From: a virus
Strand: one strand, 5' to 3'
Length of the DNA: 29,352 nucleotides
Virus record (IMG/VR): IMGVR_UViG_3300032360_000037
Coordinates: 1-29,352 of that record
The notes under the pieces: generated by a model
Seen by the model: the letters and a program-made list of their open reading frames with translations, nothing else
Databases searched by the model: none
Told to the model about the DNA's origin: nothing
In this document: positions 11,056 to 18,842 of the stretch, piece after piece
How positions within the stretch are numbered: position 1 is the first letter of the stretch
How the letters are laid out: every line of letters begins with the position of its first letter
Program-made: the position numbers and the translations under genes

Positions 11056-12761
11056 TCTGCTACCCTGCTAAAGTTCTTGACTTTCTCAAACTTCATTACA
11101 TGTCTGAACTTGTCATTTAGAACATCTCCTTTGTGTGAAATAATAAAGACATTGGTATCATTTCCTAGTGTTGTTAATATCTTCATGAACTCATCAGTAC
11201 CACCCTCATCCAGTGAACTGTCAAAGACTTCATCTAACATCAATAGGTTTGTATTCACACTATTCTTTAACCTTGCAACTGCTCTCCATGTGAACAGCAA
11301 TGCTAGGTCAATTCTCATTTTCTCTCCTTCACTAAAGTTTGCATAAGAGAATTCATCTCTATATCTAGACTTTATGATCTCATTAAAGTTTTCATCCAAC
11401 TCAAACTGAACAAAGAACTCCATAGATGCAAGATACTTGTTAATCAGTTTGTTCATTACTGGTAAATACTGTTTAACGATCTTGGTTTTGATCCCAGAGT
11501 CCTTCAATAAGAAGGCTGCAAGATCATAATAATGTCTCTTATCAACTAAATTTTCTTTTCCACTCTCATGTTTCTTTAGAGTTTTTTTCTCTTTATCTAA
11601 CTTTTTGGTATCATCTGAGGACTTTTCTTTATCCAATTTATCAATTTCTTTCTGAATCTTAGTGATGTATTGGTTAGATGCATTGATTTCTGTCTGTTTT
11701 TTATTAACTTCTCTTGAAAGTTCGTCAATTTGTCCTTGAACTTCTCTTATTTCCTCAAGTTCCTTATTGATCTCTTTTACCTGTTCATCTAGGTCAGTTA
11801 AAGCAGTTGTGATCTCCTCTAAAGTCCCTTTAGTTGTATTGATCTTCTTTAACTTGAATGTGTCTTCAAGATTATGATGACATGTTGGACACTCATCAGT
11901 AGTTTCATAGAAGGTAATTTCCTTGTTGCCTCTTGTTTTCGCATCCTCTAACTTCTTTTCTATGTCCAAAGTATGTTGTAGTTTGTGTCTTACATCATCT
12001 AAGTGATTAATATCTCCATGTTTTGTATCTACTTGTTCAAGGATTAAAGTACATTCTTCTTGTAGTTTCTCGTTATTTTTCTCTGCTTTTTCAATACTTG
12101 TTCGGAAGTCCGTGACTTTGGCCCGGCGATTAGCTCCAAGAGCTTTTATGTGTTTTTTATAGGTATCAATACGATCTTCGGATAATCTGATGTCATATTC
12201 TAGTTCTTTTAGTTCAGATCGCAATGCACCCATTCTAATCTTTAGGATATCATTCATAATAGAGAATATATTAATATCAAGAATATCTTCTATAATACCC
12301 CTTCTATCTGATGTGTTCATTTGCATGAAAGGTACGAATGTTGAACTACCTAGAATAACAACCTGTGTAAAGGCCTTGTAGTTCATTTTTAGGATTTGTT
12401 TTTCAAGATGATCTTGATAATCTCTCATACTTGCATCTTGATTTAAGAGTTTATCATGTAGATATACCTCAAAGATGTTTGGTTTTGCACCACGAACTAT
12501 CTTATATCTCTTCTGGCCTATAGAGAATTCAACCTCTACCACCATATGTCTACCATTGATAGAGTTAACTAACTGGGTTTTAGGTACTTTTCTGAACCCT
12601 CTACCAAATAAACCAAAGCACAATGCATCTAACATTGTTGATTTACCACTTCCATTTTCACCTATAACTAAACAGGCCTTCCTTTTATCAAGGAAGATTT
12701 CTGTAAAGTTATTGCCTGTGGATAGAAAGTTTTTGTACTTTACACTATGAAATCTTATCAT
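11052..12761 (-). CDS. 46: Recombination nuclease ATPase subunit gp46 (Rad50/SbcC-like)
   Basis: ATPase subunit of the gp46/gp47 complex, which resects DNA ends for recombination-dependent replication and degrades host DNA in T4. Domains in order: Walker A IGENGSGKST (33-42), a coiled-coil arm, the zinc-hook CPTC (291-294) at the arm tip, the second coiled coil, the ABC signature FSEGEKMR, and Walker B LLMLDEVFDSSLDEGG near the C-terminus. The length of 569 is normal (T4 gp46 is 560). It overlaps the 80-aa gene upstream by 17 bp and the sulfotransferase-like gene downstream by 4 bp. Confidence 0.97.
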   Translation of the reverse strand: MIRFHSVKYKNFLSTGNNFTEIFLDKRKACLVIGENGSGKSTMLDALCFGLFGRGFRKVPKTQLVNSINGRHMVVEVEFSIGQKRYKIVRGAKPNIFEVYLHDKLLNQDASMRDYQDHLEKQILKMNYKAFTQVVILGSSTFVPFMQMNTSDRRGIIEDILDINIFSIMNDILKIRMGALRSELKELEYDIRLSEDRIDTYKKHIKALGANRRAKVTDFRTSIEKAEKNNEKLQEECTLILEQVDTKHGDINHLDDVRHKLQHTLDIEKKLEDAKTRGNKEITFYETTDECPTCHHNLEDTFKLKKINTTKGTLEEITTALTDLDEQVKEINKELEEIREVQGQIDELSREVNKKQTEINASNQYITKIQKEIDKLDKEKSSDDTKKLDKEKKTLKKHESGKENLVDKRHYYDLAAFLLKDSGIKTKIVKQYLPVMNKLINKYLASMEFFVQFELDENFNEIIKSRYRDEFSYANFSEGEKMRIDLALLFTWRAVARLKNSVNTNLLMLDEVFDSSLDEGGTDEFMKILTTLGNDTNVFIISHKGDVLNDKFRHVMKFEKVKNFSRVAE

Positions 12762-12987
12762 ACCCTAAACTAATATACTTATCTTGTATCTCAATTGCTT
12801 CATCAAGTGGAACCTTCTTTTCAGTTGAATAGGTTCTACCCTTAGTCTGAAATCTAGGTAAATCCATGATTTCACTTATCACTACTGTAGTAGTATCTAA
12901 TATACGAAATGAAACATAATGTCCTTCACAAACATATTGCCCACTGTATACTATTCCATGTTGATTTCCTACCATTAATCTTTCCAT
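12745..12987 (-). CDS. Hypothetical protein between gp47 and gp46, 80 aa
   Basis: Not recognised. An 80-residue protein predicted to be mostly beta (GIVYSGQYVCEGHYVSFRIL, TTTVVISEIMDLPRF), with a C-terminal helix (LDEAIEIQDKYISLGYDKIS). No catalytic motif is visible. Its ATG directly follows the gp47 stop codon, and its end overlaps gp46 by 17 bp. T4 also has small genes between 47 and 46. A role in the nuclease complex is possible from position alone. Confidence 0.72.
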   Translation of the reverse strand: MERLMVGNQHGIVYSGQYVCEGHYVSFRILDTTTVVISEIMDLPRFQTKGRTYSTEKKVPLDEAIEIQDKYISLGYDKIS

Positions 12988-14049
12988 TTAAAAACTCACA
13001 TCTAATGCTTCGGTGTATAAAGACCTCATTAGATTGTCAAGTTTTGTTTTATCACCAGAGATTTCCATAGCCTCTATGTGTTTAGTTAATATAGTCAGAG
13101 TATCTTCTGCATCTGATAATGCGTCTTCATCAGCCATCATATCCAGATTTCCATGATCCTCTACTACCTTAAAGTCAACTACATCTGCCTTTGCAATTTT
13201 ATCAATAAACATATCGAACCAATAAGGTTGATCTTTACTGATAACAATTATTTTGACAAACATATCCTTTAAATATGAAAAATCTTTTTCTTGTATTGAT
13301 TCTATTGTTTCTTTAGAATCATCATAGAATACTTTTTCAAACATTCTAATTGGATTTGCTACTGGTAACATCTCTCTTGTTGCAGTATCAAATATATGAA
13401 AATGTTTTGGATCACCAAAATCATTCCATGTAAATTCCATCTGAGAACCCAAATAGATTAGGTTATTCATTTCTGACCTAATATGAAAATGGCCACTGTA
13501 CACTTTATCAAATCTTTTAAATGTATCCAGACTCAATCCATGTGTTGAGTAATAGCCTGGCATCATCATTGCACCTTCGATTTCTAAATGTCCCATTGCA
13601 ATACTTGCTTTAGTTGTATCAAGGTGTTCTACTGTATCATCAATGTTTCCCCTATGAATCCACGGCACTAAACAAAGTTTACATCCATCATAGTCTTTGG
13701 TAACAATATCCCCAAAAATTTTTATGTTTGGATGGTTTAACAATGCAGTTGGTGAATTTACTTCGGATGTATTCTTATAATATAGATCATGATTACCAAG
13801 AACCAAGTCCATAGTCAAATCATACTCACTAAGATGATCTACAAAGTGTTCTTTATTCCTTTGAAGTGATAAGAAGTTAATACCTGTTCTCTTGTCAAAA
13901 TAATCTCCAAGATGAAGGATATGTTTAATGTCATGTTCTAATAGATAAGGAAAGAAAAGTTCTTCATAGAATTTTCTCTGCAATTCATGGAATTGTATAT
14001 TATCGTTACGAACACCACAATGTGTGTCGTTTAAAATAGCAATTTTCAT
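12988..14049 (-). CDS. 47: Recombination nuclease subunit gp47 (Mre11/SbcD-like)
   Basis: Metallophosphoesterase nuclease subunit that pairs with gp46 to process DNA ends. The phosphoesterase motifs are in order: LNDTHCG (D8, H10) at the N-terminus, HLGDYFDKR near residues 46-54, VLGNHDLYY near 83-91, MGHLEIEG near 153-160, and YSGHFHIRS near 184-192. These supply the two-metal active site. The length of 353 is close to T4 gp47 (339). The start overlaps the gp55 stop by 1 bp (TAATG). Confidence 0.96.
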   Translation of the reverse strand: MKIAILNDTHCGVRNDNIQFHELQRKFYEELFFPYLLEHDIKHILHLGDYFDKRTGINFLSLQRNKEHFVDHLSEYDLTMDLVLGNHDLYYKNTSEVNSPTALLNHPNIKIFGDIVTKDYDGCKLCLVPWIHRGNIDDTVEHLDTTKASIAMGHLEIEGAMMMPGYYSTHGLSLDTFKRFDKVYSGHFHIRSEMNNLIYLGSQMEFTWNDFGDPKHFHIFDTATREMLPVANPIRMFEKVFYDDSKETIESIQEKDFSYLKDMFVKIIVISKDQPYWFDMFIDKIAKADVVDFKVVEDHGNLDMMADEDALSDAEDTLTILTKHIEAMEISGDKTKLDNLMRSLYTEALDVSF

Positions 14050-14600
14050 TACTTCGTGGACTGGTAAAAGTTTTCAACACCTTTATTTTTTGGTGCTACT
14101 TTCTTTTTTCCTCTGGGTTTATAGTTTATTTCATTCATATTGTCTTGTAAAAACTCAACATATGTATTACTATACTGCTGTGTATCCCCTTCAATAGTAT
14201 CTACCATATCAGTTAGGATACCAGAATTCATTATCGCCTTTTGTTTAATTGCTGACTGTTTCTTTTCCTTTTGAATTCTTCTTAAAAATGCATAGTATAT
14301 AATTTGGGTTATATAGGCAAATGCATTTTGAGATTTCTCTGGATTAAAGTTGTTTATATATTGTAAACAGTTCTCAATTCCATCACAAATCATTTCATCC
14401 CTATAAGAATAGTTAATGAAATTGGGTTTGGTTGATAACCTTGTTGCAATTTTGTAGATACACTCTCCAATGTACTCTGAAACTCTAGGTGGTTCCACTC
14501 CATCTTTGACTGCTTTCTTAACTGCAATGTTATGTTCTGTTATCGCTGCTGTAAACTCTTTATTGTTTACATAATGTTCTGGTTTCTTTTTTGTAACCAT
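14049..14600 (-). CDS. 55: Late-transcription sigma factor gp55
   Basis: The T4-type sigma factor that redirects host RNA polymerase to TATAAATA late promoters together with the gp45 clamp. The 183-residue length matches T4 gp55 (185). The block YRDEMICDGIENCLQYINNF, NPEKSQNAFAYITQIIYYAF and LRRIQKEKKQ corresponds to the sigma region 2-like core that binds polymerase and melts the -10. Late promoters with this exact motif occur elsewhere in the window. The ATG is 6 nt after a consensus TATAAT and has no Shine-Dalgarno, so the transcript is predicted to be leaderless. Confidence 0.93.
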   Translation of the reverse strand: MVTKKKPEHYVNNKEFTAAITEHNIAVKKAVKDGVEPPRVSEYIGECIYKIATRLSTKPNFINYSYRDEMICDGIENCLQYINNFNPEKSQNAFAYITQIIYYAFLRRIQKEKKQSAIKQKAIMNSGILTDMVDTIEGDTQQYSNTYVEFLQDNMNEINYKPRGKKKVAPKNKGVENFYQSTK

Positions 14601-14606
14601 CTATCT

Positions 14607-14634
14607 ATTATACCTCATAATGTAGGCTTGTCAA
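14607..14634 (-). promoter_or_regulatory. Sigma70 promoter for gp55
   Basis: Minus strand TTGACA (14629-14634), a 16-nt spacer and TATAAT (14607-14612), followed after 6 nt by the gp55 ATG. Both hexamers match consensus. The predicted +1 is the A of the ATG. Confidence 0.8.
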
Positions 14635-14653
14635 GTAAAAAAAAGACTTGACA
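14629..14653. promoter_or_regulatory. Inverted repeat over the gp55 promoter -35
   Basis: TGTCAAGT (14629-14636) and ACTTGACA (14646-14653) form a perfect 8-bp inverted repeat around a 9-nt A/T-run loop. One arm contains the gp55 -35 hexamer, so a protein bound here would block or alter the promoter. On the minus strand the loop is a T run, so a terminator role for the upstream gene is less likely than an operator. Confidence 0.45.
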
Positions 14654-14713
14654 GCTTTAGCTTCTCGTGTTAAAATAATATGTACCTTTGGAAAGGGATA
14701 GATATAGCTATTA

Positions 14714-15199
14714 TTAATGTATAGTCCCTTTGGTATCATCACCTTGATCTGCAATCCATTCTGCAAATTCCCTTTCAACTTCCTCTTCACTCATATCCTC
14801 TGGAAGATTTGTCATTTCATTATCAAAGAATTTTCTAGCATGATGTTGGATGAGATTTCGGATTTCAGCACCATGTTCTATTTCTTGTTTTGGTGTTCTT
14901 ATTTCTACACCTAATTCATCTCTCATCTTTATCCAATCTGTAACTCCCTTATCGTAAAACTTTTGAAACTGTTCTGTTATTTCAGCAGAATAAGTTATGT
15001 CAGCTGCATTAATTGTTATTTTACTTTCGTTTGTATAAGGGACTAAAGGTGACAGTTTCATTACTGTTCCATGACCTAACATAGATGGTATCAAGTCTGC
15101 AATCATAGGCATGACCAGATTGACTTGACCTTGTACAACATTCTCTATAATAGAGATTATGTGTTCTCCTGTTCTAAGTCTTAAGTATTTGTAGTTCAT
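14714..15199 (-). CDS. Conserved hypothetical protein, possible Sm-like fold
   Basis: A 161-residue protein that follows uvsW. The first half (YLRLRTGEHIISIIENVVQG, VNLVMPMIADLIP, VMKLSPLVPYTNESKITINAADI) resembles the 'RLkTGE.ii..v....g.i.L..P' pattern of short Sm-like beta barrels seen in marine T4-like phages. The second half is helical and acidic (DMSEEEVEREFAEWIADQGD). If the fold is right, it may bind RNA or a protein partner. The start overlaps the uvsW stop as ATGA. The 113 bp after its stop hold the gp55 promoter and an inverted repeat. Confidence 0.65.
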   Translation of the reverse strand: MNYKYLRLRTGEHIISIIENVVQGQVNLVMPMIADLIPSMLGHGTVMKLSPLVPYTNESKITINAADITYSAEITEQFQKFYDKGVTDWIKMRDELGVEIRTPKQEIEHGAEIRNLIQHHARKFFDNEMTNLPEDMSEEEVEREFAEWIADQGDDTKGTIH

Positions 15200-16629
15200 T
15201 TGAATTTTATGTCATGGATGTTATAGGAAAATCTTTCCTTGTTATAAGTATTTATTCTTTCTTTAAAGTGTTTTAGGGTATAATTCTGTTTTTTTCCAAA
15301 AGATAGATCATCTGCAATATCATATACAGTTGCTTTCCCAGATTTTCCTTTCCTTAATACTCTTCCTATAGATTGTAATATTCGTATCTTCGACTTGGAT
15401 GGGCTTGCAAAGACTATGTTATCTAGGTTTTCCATATTGATTCCAGTAGAGAAAGTACCATAAGATGCAATGATTGTTGTGTTATCTGATTTCTCCAAAA
15501 GGTGCCTAGCCTCTTCTCGTGCAAGGGTATCTGTTTTACCATATATGAAGAATAAACTACCACCCAGTTGTAAGAAGTCACTATGTAATTGTTTTCCATG
15601 TTTTTCTACATACTGGAACAAGATGAGGGTATTACCACCCCTATCCTGTACTAAATTACGAATAAAACGATTTCTTTTGTTATTATCAACTAAAAACTCC
15701 ATTTCTCTTGGATAATCCATTTGACATACTAATTTAGATACTTCTTTAGGGTATTTTAGGACTAAACATTGAATATTTAAGTCTGCAAGAGTGCCATCAT
15801 CTATAAGATCGGCACTGCTAGTAACAAAATGAGTAGGGCCAAAAAGACCTTCCAGTACCAGTTTATGTGTTTGCGAGTCATCTAATGTTCCTGTAGTTCC
15901 CCATCTGTGAGAGATATTCTTCATTTTCTCAAGTATCCCTGTGAGAACTTTTGCTTTAAATAGGTGTGCTTCATCACCAAATACTGCACCAAAGTGGTCA
16001 TAGAAGGACTTAGGCATCCTGCTAAGAGTCTGCCAAGTAGTTACCACTACCTCAGTATCACCTATCTTGTTACCACCATACATCTTATCTATGGGTTTAT
16101 TATATCCATAACTTTCAAAATCTGTTGCCATCTGTTCTACTAATGATGTTGTAGGGACAATAATCAATACTCGTTTCCTATGAATCTTTATAAAATGTTG
16201 TGCAATAGCATATATGATAAGAGACTTACCACTAGCAGTAGGTGAAACCAAGAGAGATCGTCTGCTCGTGATCGCACGAGTAATAGCCTCTGTTTGATAG
16301 TCTCTAACCTCGAAAGGTAATTGTAAGTTTTCCACGAATTTTTCTTCTTCGACATCTGTTTCCCATCTGTATCCATCTATGTCATACTCCCTGTCTTGTG
16401 CAAATTGTTGGACTGCATAATACAATCCTGTGTATAGTTTACCATCTGAATAAGAATACAACCTTATGTTACCATCCCAATATCTGTTACGAACAGAAGG
16501 CATAAACTTTGCGCCTGGCACTGGGAAGGTAAAATAATCTGTTAATTCTTGTTGAACTGATGGTTCTGATGTGACTCTTATATAAGTCTCATCTATTTTT
16601 TCTATTTGAATTGTGGGCCGCATATCCAT
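15196..16629 (-). CDS. uvsW: RNA-DNA and DNA-DNA helicase UvsW
   Basis: A superfamily 2 helicase that in T4 unwinds R-loops and branched DNA, switching replication from origin- to recombination-dependent initiation. The N-terminal part (to about residue 100) resembles the UvsW DNA-binding domain (FMPSVRNRYWDGNIRLYSY). Then follow Walker A VSPTASGKS (128-136), DEAH (219-222), WGTTGTLDD (motif III-like) and the C-terminal motif VI SIGRVLRKGKSG. The length is 477 (T4 UvsW about 500). It overlaps the upstream oxygenase gene by 28 bp. A second ATG two codons in (at 16623) has the better spacing to AGGA and may be the true start. Confidence 0.95.
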   Translation of the reverse strand: MDMRPTIQIEKIDETYIRVTSEPSVQQELTDYFTFPVPGAKFMPSVRNRYWDGNIRLYSYSDGKLYTGLYYAVQQFAQDREYDIDGYRWETDVEEEKFVENLQLPFEVRDYQTEAITRAITSRRSLLVSPTASGKSLIIYAIAQHFIKIHRKRVLIIVPTTSLVEQMATDFESYGYNKPIDKMYGGNKIGDTEVVVTTWQTLSRMPKSFYDHFGAVFGDEAHLFKAKVLTGILEKMKNISHRWGTTGTLDDSQTHKLVLEGLFGPTHFVTSSADLIDDGTLADLNIQCLVLKYPKEVSKLVCQMDYPREMEFLVDNNKRNRFIRNLVQDRGGNTLILFQYVEKHGKQLHSDFLQLGGSLFFIYGKTDTLAREEARHLLEKSDNTTIIASYGTFSTGINMENLDNIVFASPSKSKIRILQSIGRVLRKGKSGKATVYDIADDLSFGKKQNYTLKHFKERINTYNKERFSYNIHDIKFK

Positions 16630-17276
16630 CCTACTAATGAATGCCTTTTACCTCTAGTCACTGGAGTGACCCTATGATAGAGAATTGAGGAGAATACTAT
16701 AAGAGTCCCTTGTTCCTGTGCAGACTGTGGTAATGTTTCTATGAACAATCCCCAATCCATCTCTGAATGATTATGACAAGGGTCTATCCATTCTAAACGA
16801 CCACCATCATAATCATCTGGATGAGATAGTTGAAAGATATAAGAAAGTTTCCTATAGGTATCAACCTGTTCTTCATCCTGAGCTATTAAATCTGTCTCTA
16901 TTTTACTTCCTTCAAGTTGATAGGTATCTGGGCCTCCATCACAATGCCATTGGTAATGTTCATCTGGTGCTCTGTAAGTAGTGAATTGATTATTTTCGTG
17001 GTAGGTTAAATCAAATCCAAAGTGTTTGTCATTGATATCATATACTATTGGTTGTAAAACATCTTCATTAAGTTTAGTTCTACCATCTGCAATAGTCATT
17101 TCTTTTGGAAACCACGACACTCCAGACTTTCTTACATTATAATCTTCCTCTCCACTACTACCACCAATCGCAGCATAACTGGTATCTATATGGGTTCCAA
17201 TGTTTATGATTTCTTCACACAGTTCTGGATTTAATCCCTGTGTAACTATTAAAGGGTCTCTTAAAAAAGATGGCAT
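16602..17276 (-). CDS. 2OG-Fe(II) oxygenase (PiuC/P4H-like) between uvsY and uvsW
   Basis: A 224-residue dioxygenase with HCD (H111, D113) in YQWHCDGGPD, YDGGRLEW, and HRVTPVTRGKRHSLVGWICG (H201; R211 followed by x-S), close to the PKHD-type hydroxylase pattern. Marine T4-like phages often carry such a gene at this place. The substrate is unknown; hydroxylation of a virion or host protein is the usual guess. AGGA precedes the ATG. It lies 3 bp after uvsY, and its last 28 bp overlap uvsW. Confidence 0.87.
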   Translation of the reverse strand: MPSFLRDPLIVTQGLNPELCEEIINIGTHIDTSYAAIGGSSGEEDYNVRKSGVSWFPKEMTIADGRTKLNEDVLQPIVYDINDKHFGFDLTYHENNQFTTYRAPDEHYQWHCDGGPDTYQLEGSKIETDLIAQDEEQVDTYRKLSYIFQLSHPDDYDGGRLEWIDPCHNHSEMDWGLFIETLPQSAQEQGTLIVFSSILYHRVTPVTRGKRHSLVGWICGPQFK

Positions 17277-17279
17277 AAT

Positions 17280-17726
17280 TTATCCTGCTGGGTTAGTAAA
17301 CTTCAACCAGTCAATTGCATTCTTAATGGATTGATGTCTCCATGTAATAATATTTAGTATGTCTTTTAAAGTGGTAACACATTCATCAAGGTATTCCATT
17401 TTTAACTTAAGGTCTGTTAAGTCTTTATCTGCATTAAAGTAATATCCATAGTCTGATTTAAGAACTCTATGGCCATCAAATGGGTCATAAGGCCACCCCA
17501 GTTCGTCTATTTCGTCTTTAGATAACTTATCGGTATACCACAACCACTTATTCTTTAATAGTTGTGAATACTGGACTTCATACTTCTTATATGTAAGTCT
17601 CTTCTCTGCAAGTAGTTCTAGGTATTTTGAGTGTAATTTTGGAGTTTCAAGGGATGCTTTGTCCATGTCAAGTTGTTCTATGACGCTATCTTTCTTCCAT
17701 TCTTCTTGAATTTTTTCTAAGTTCAT
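17280..17726 (-). CDS. uvsY: Recombination mediator UvsY
   Basis: Loads the UvsX recombinase onto gp32-coated single-stranded DNA in T4. The opening MNLEKIQEEWKKDSVIE matches the T4 UvsY start (MRLEDLQEELKKD), and the segment YYFNADKDLTDLKLKMEYLD corresponds to its 'SADKDVLKVDTSLQYW' region. The C-terminus has a helix with SIKNAIDWLKF. About 148 residues (T4: 137). The ATG at 17724-17726 is preferred over a TTG six codons upstream, because a consensus -10 ends 6 nt before it. No Shine-Dalgarno is present, so a leaderless mRNA is predicted. It heads the uvsY-oxygenase-uvsW unit. Confidence 0.88.
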   Translation of the reverse strand: MNLEKIQEEWKKDSVIEQLDMDKASLETPKLHSKYLELLAEKRLTYKKYEVQYSQLLKNKWLWYTDKLSKDEIDELGWPYDPFDGHRVLKSDYGYYFNADKDLTDLKLKMEYLDECVTTLKDILNIITWRHQSIKNAIDWLKFTNPAG

Positions 17727-17732
17727 AATATT

Positions 17733-17760
17733 ATTATACCACAAAAGTGGTATTTGTCCA
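17733..17760 (-). promoter_or_regulatory. Sigma70-like promoter for uvsY with operator-like repeat
   Basis: Minus strand TGGACA (17755-17760), a 16-nt spacer and TATAAT (17733-17738), then 6 nt to the uvsY ATG. The spacer carries a perfect inverted repeat, ATACCAC-TTTT-GTGGTAT (17736-17753), that overlaps the -10, as expected for a repressor operator. Confidence 0.7.
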
Positions 17761-17768
17761 CTTATTTT

Positions 17769-18347
17769 CTAAGAGGTTTCTGCAATTTCAAAGTAGGTAA
17801 AGGCAAAAGATGCACTTGCTGTGACATAAGGGTTATCTGTAGTGGTAGTATCCATTGTAACTTCTGCAAGGTCTATTGGGAAACAATCATGTATTCTGAT
17901 AAACCTATTTGGGTTATTAGCAGCGGTAGTGATTACCATTGTCATGTCGGAGTACATTTGTTTAGGGTCGCCACTGTCATTGAATGGTTGACCTGTTCTG
18001 TCTTGAGCACCAATTAGTAGTCTGTAATCCTTTGAGTCATAGCCTGGTGCTATTTGGATCATCCAATCATATAGTTCTTTCCAATTGGTTAGATTCTCGT
18101 CTACAATAAAGTTAACTGTAAAGGAACCAAACTCAACTCTGTCGCCTGGCATCTTGGGTTGAATACCCAATGTGGTAGGTTGATTAAGTGCAGTTGCACT
18201 AACAGATGGTATGTTTGCACCTGTAGCAAAGTATTTGGTATTGGGTAGTTTTGCAATAACCAACTCAAACTGTGTAGGTGACAGATAAGAGAGATTGTCT
18301 GGTACTGCACCAGCCCAAGTTGCAATATCTATATTTCTAGTAGTCAT
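17769..18347 (-). CDS. Tail-tube-like virion protein (gp19 fold family)
   Basis: A 192-residue protein resembling T4 gp19-type tail tube proteins: an N-terminal SPTQFELVIAKLPNTKYFAT, a GANIPSVSA strand, PGDRVEFGSFTVNFIVDENL and a helix NWKELYDWMIQIAP, then a C-terminal beta region ending in ASASFAFTYFEIAE. This parallels the clear tail tube protein at 24451-24945 (RNNRFKVFVPRAGDKAEFLV, AAGIPAET, EDWTVTVINDVDF), so it may be a paralog. It could be a tube initiator such as a gp54-like baseplate protein, or a variant tube subunit. Its ATG overlaps the stop of a 44-codon gene as ATGA, and a late promoter precedes that gene. Confidence 0.72.
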   Translation of the reverse strand: MTTRNIDIATWAGAVPDNLSYLSPTQFELVIAKLPNTKYFATGANIPSVSATALNQPTTLGIQPKMPGDRVEFGSFTVNFIVDENLTNWKELYDWMIQIAPGYDSKDYRLLIGAQDRTGQPFNDSGDPKQMYSDMTMVITTAANNPNRFIRIHDCFPIDLAEVTMDTTTTDNPYVTASASFAFTYFEIAETS

Positions 18348-18478
18348 TTAGTTCTATGAGGGGAATTATCCCACCTGTAAAATTTCCTTTCGAGATGATC
18401 CCAAAACCATCCCACATGTTTTTGTTCGGTTTGAGGTGTTTTAGATTCAACATATTCCTTGTTTATTATCTTTTCCAT
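18344..18478 (-). CDS. Small 44-aa protein before the tail-tube-like gene
   Basis: A 44-codon gene ending in TGA that overlaps the start of the tail-tube-like gene as ATGA. The product is hydrophilic and aromatic-rich at its end (MEKIINKEYVESKT, HVGWFWDHLERKFYRWD). No family is recognised. The ATG is 5 nt after an exact late-promoter TATAAATA, so the predicted transcript starts at the ATG itself, with no Shine-Dalgarno. The overlap and the promoter position argue that it is expressed late with the tube-like protein, perhaps as a small virion or assembly factor. Confidence 0.65.
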   Translation of the reverse strand: MEKIINKEYVESKTPQTEQKHVGWFWDHLERKFYRWDNSPHRTK

Positions 18479-18483
18479 AATAC

Positions 18484-18491
18484 TATTTATA
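18484..18491 (-). promoter_or_regulatory. T4-type late promoter for the tail-tube-like unit
   Basis: Exact TATAAATA on the minus strand, placed directly between an intrinsic terminator and the ATG at 18478. T4 late transcripts start about 6 nt after this motif, which here is the A of the ATG. Confidence 0.75.
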
Positions 18492-18493
18492 AC

Positions 18494-18520
18494 AAAAGAG
18501 AGGGACAAGTCCCCCTCTCT
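18494..18520 (-). terminator. Intrinsic terminator after the 72-aa gene
   Basis: Minus-strand AGAGAGGG (18513-18520) pairs with CCCTCTCT (18497-18504) around an 8-nt loop that can pair further (GGAC/GTCC), followed by TTTTG. It lies 12 bp after the 72-aa gene stop. Confidence 0.75.
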
Positions 18521-18531
18521 GTTAAGAATAG

Positions 18532-18750
18532 TTACTTCTCGTTGATAAATGTATTAAACTGTCTTGCAGTTTTGATAACATCTTCTACAGTAATGTCTAT
18601 TACTGGTAACTCACCTGTAACAAGTTTATTATCTACATTGAAGTAATGTGCATCAACTTGTCGTTGTGCATTTTGTTCAAGTAGTCCTTGTGCTTGGGAG
18701 AGTAAATCGGCTCTGATCTCGAACCCAGATTTATTAATATATTCAACCAT
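18532..18750 (-). CDS. Conserved small late protein after the capsid gene, 72 aa
   Basis: Not assigned to a function. A 72-residue protein (MVEYINKSGFEIRADLLSQ, then AQGLLEQNAQRQVDAHYF and a C-terminal helix VEDVIKTARQFNTF), soluble and mostly helical. An upstream-extended frame exists, but the start at 18748-18750 is chosen because a perfect AGGAGG lies six nt before it. The unit is isolated: a terminator and a late promoter precede it, and a terminator follows it. This implies strong, separate late expression, as for an abundant structural or assembly protein. Confidence 0.8.
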   Translation of the reverse strand: MVEYINKSGFEIRADLLSQAQGLLEQNAQRQVDAHYFNVDNKLVTGELPVIDITVEDVIKTARQFNTFINEK

Positions 18751-18805
18751 GACGGCCTCCTGTGTGTTTGTGTGTATGGGTTGTCCCTTTGACTTCCCTA
18801 TAGTA

Positions 18806-18813
18806 TATTTATA
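18806..18813 (-). promoter_or_regulatory. T4-type late promoter for the 72-aa gene
   Basis: Exact TATAAATA on the minus strand, between the capsid-gene terminator and the 72-aa gene. It leaves a leader of about 50 nt that includes the AGGAGG ribosome-binding site. Confidence 0.75.
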
Positions 18814-18842
18814 ACACCAAAAAGACCTGCTAAAGACAGGCG

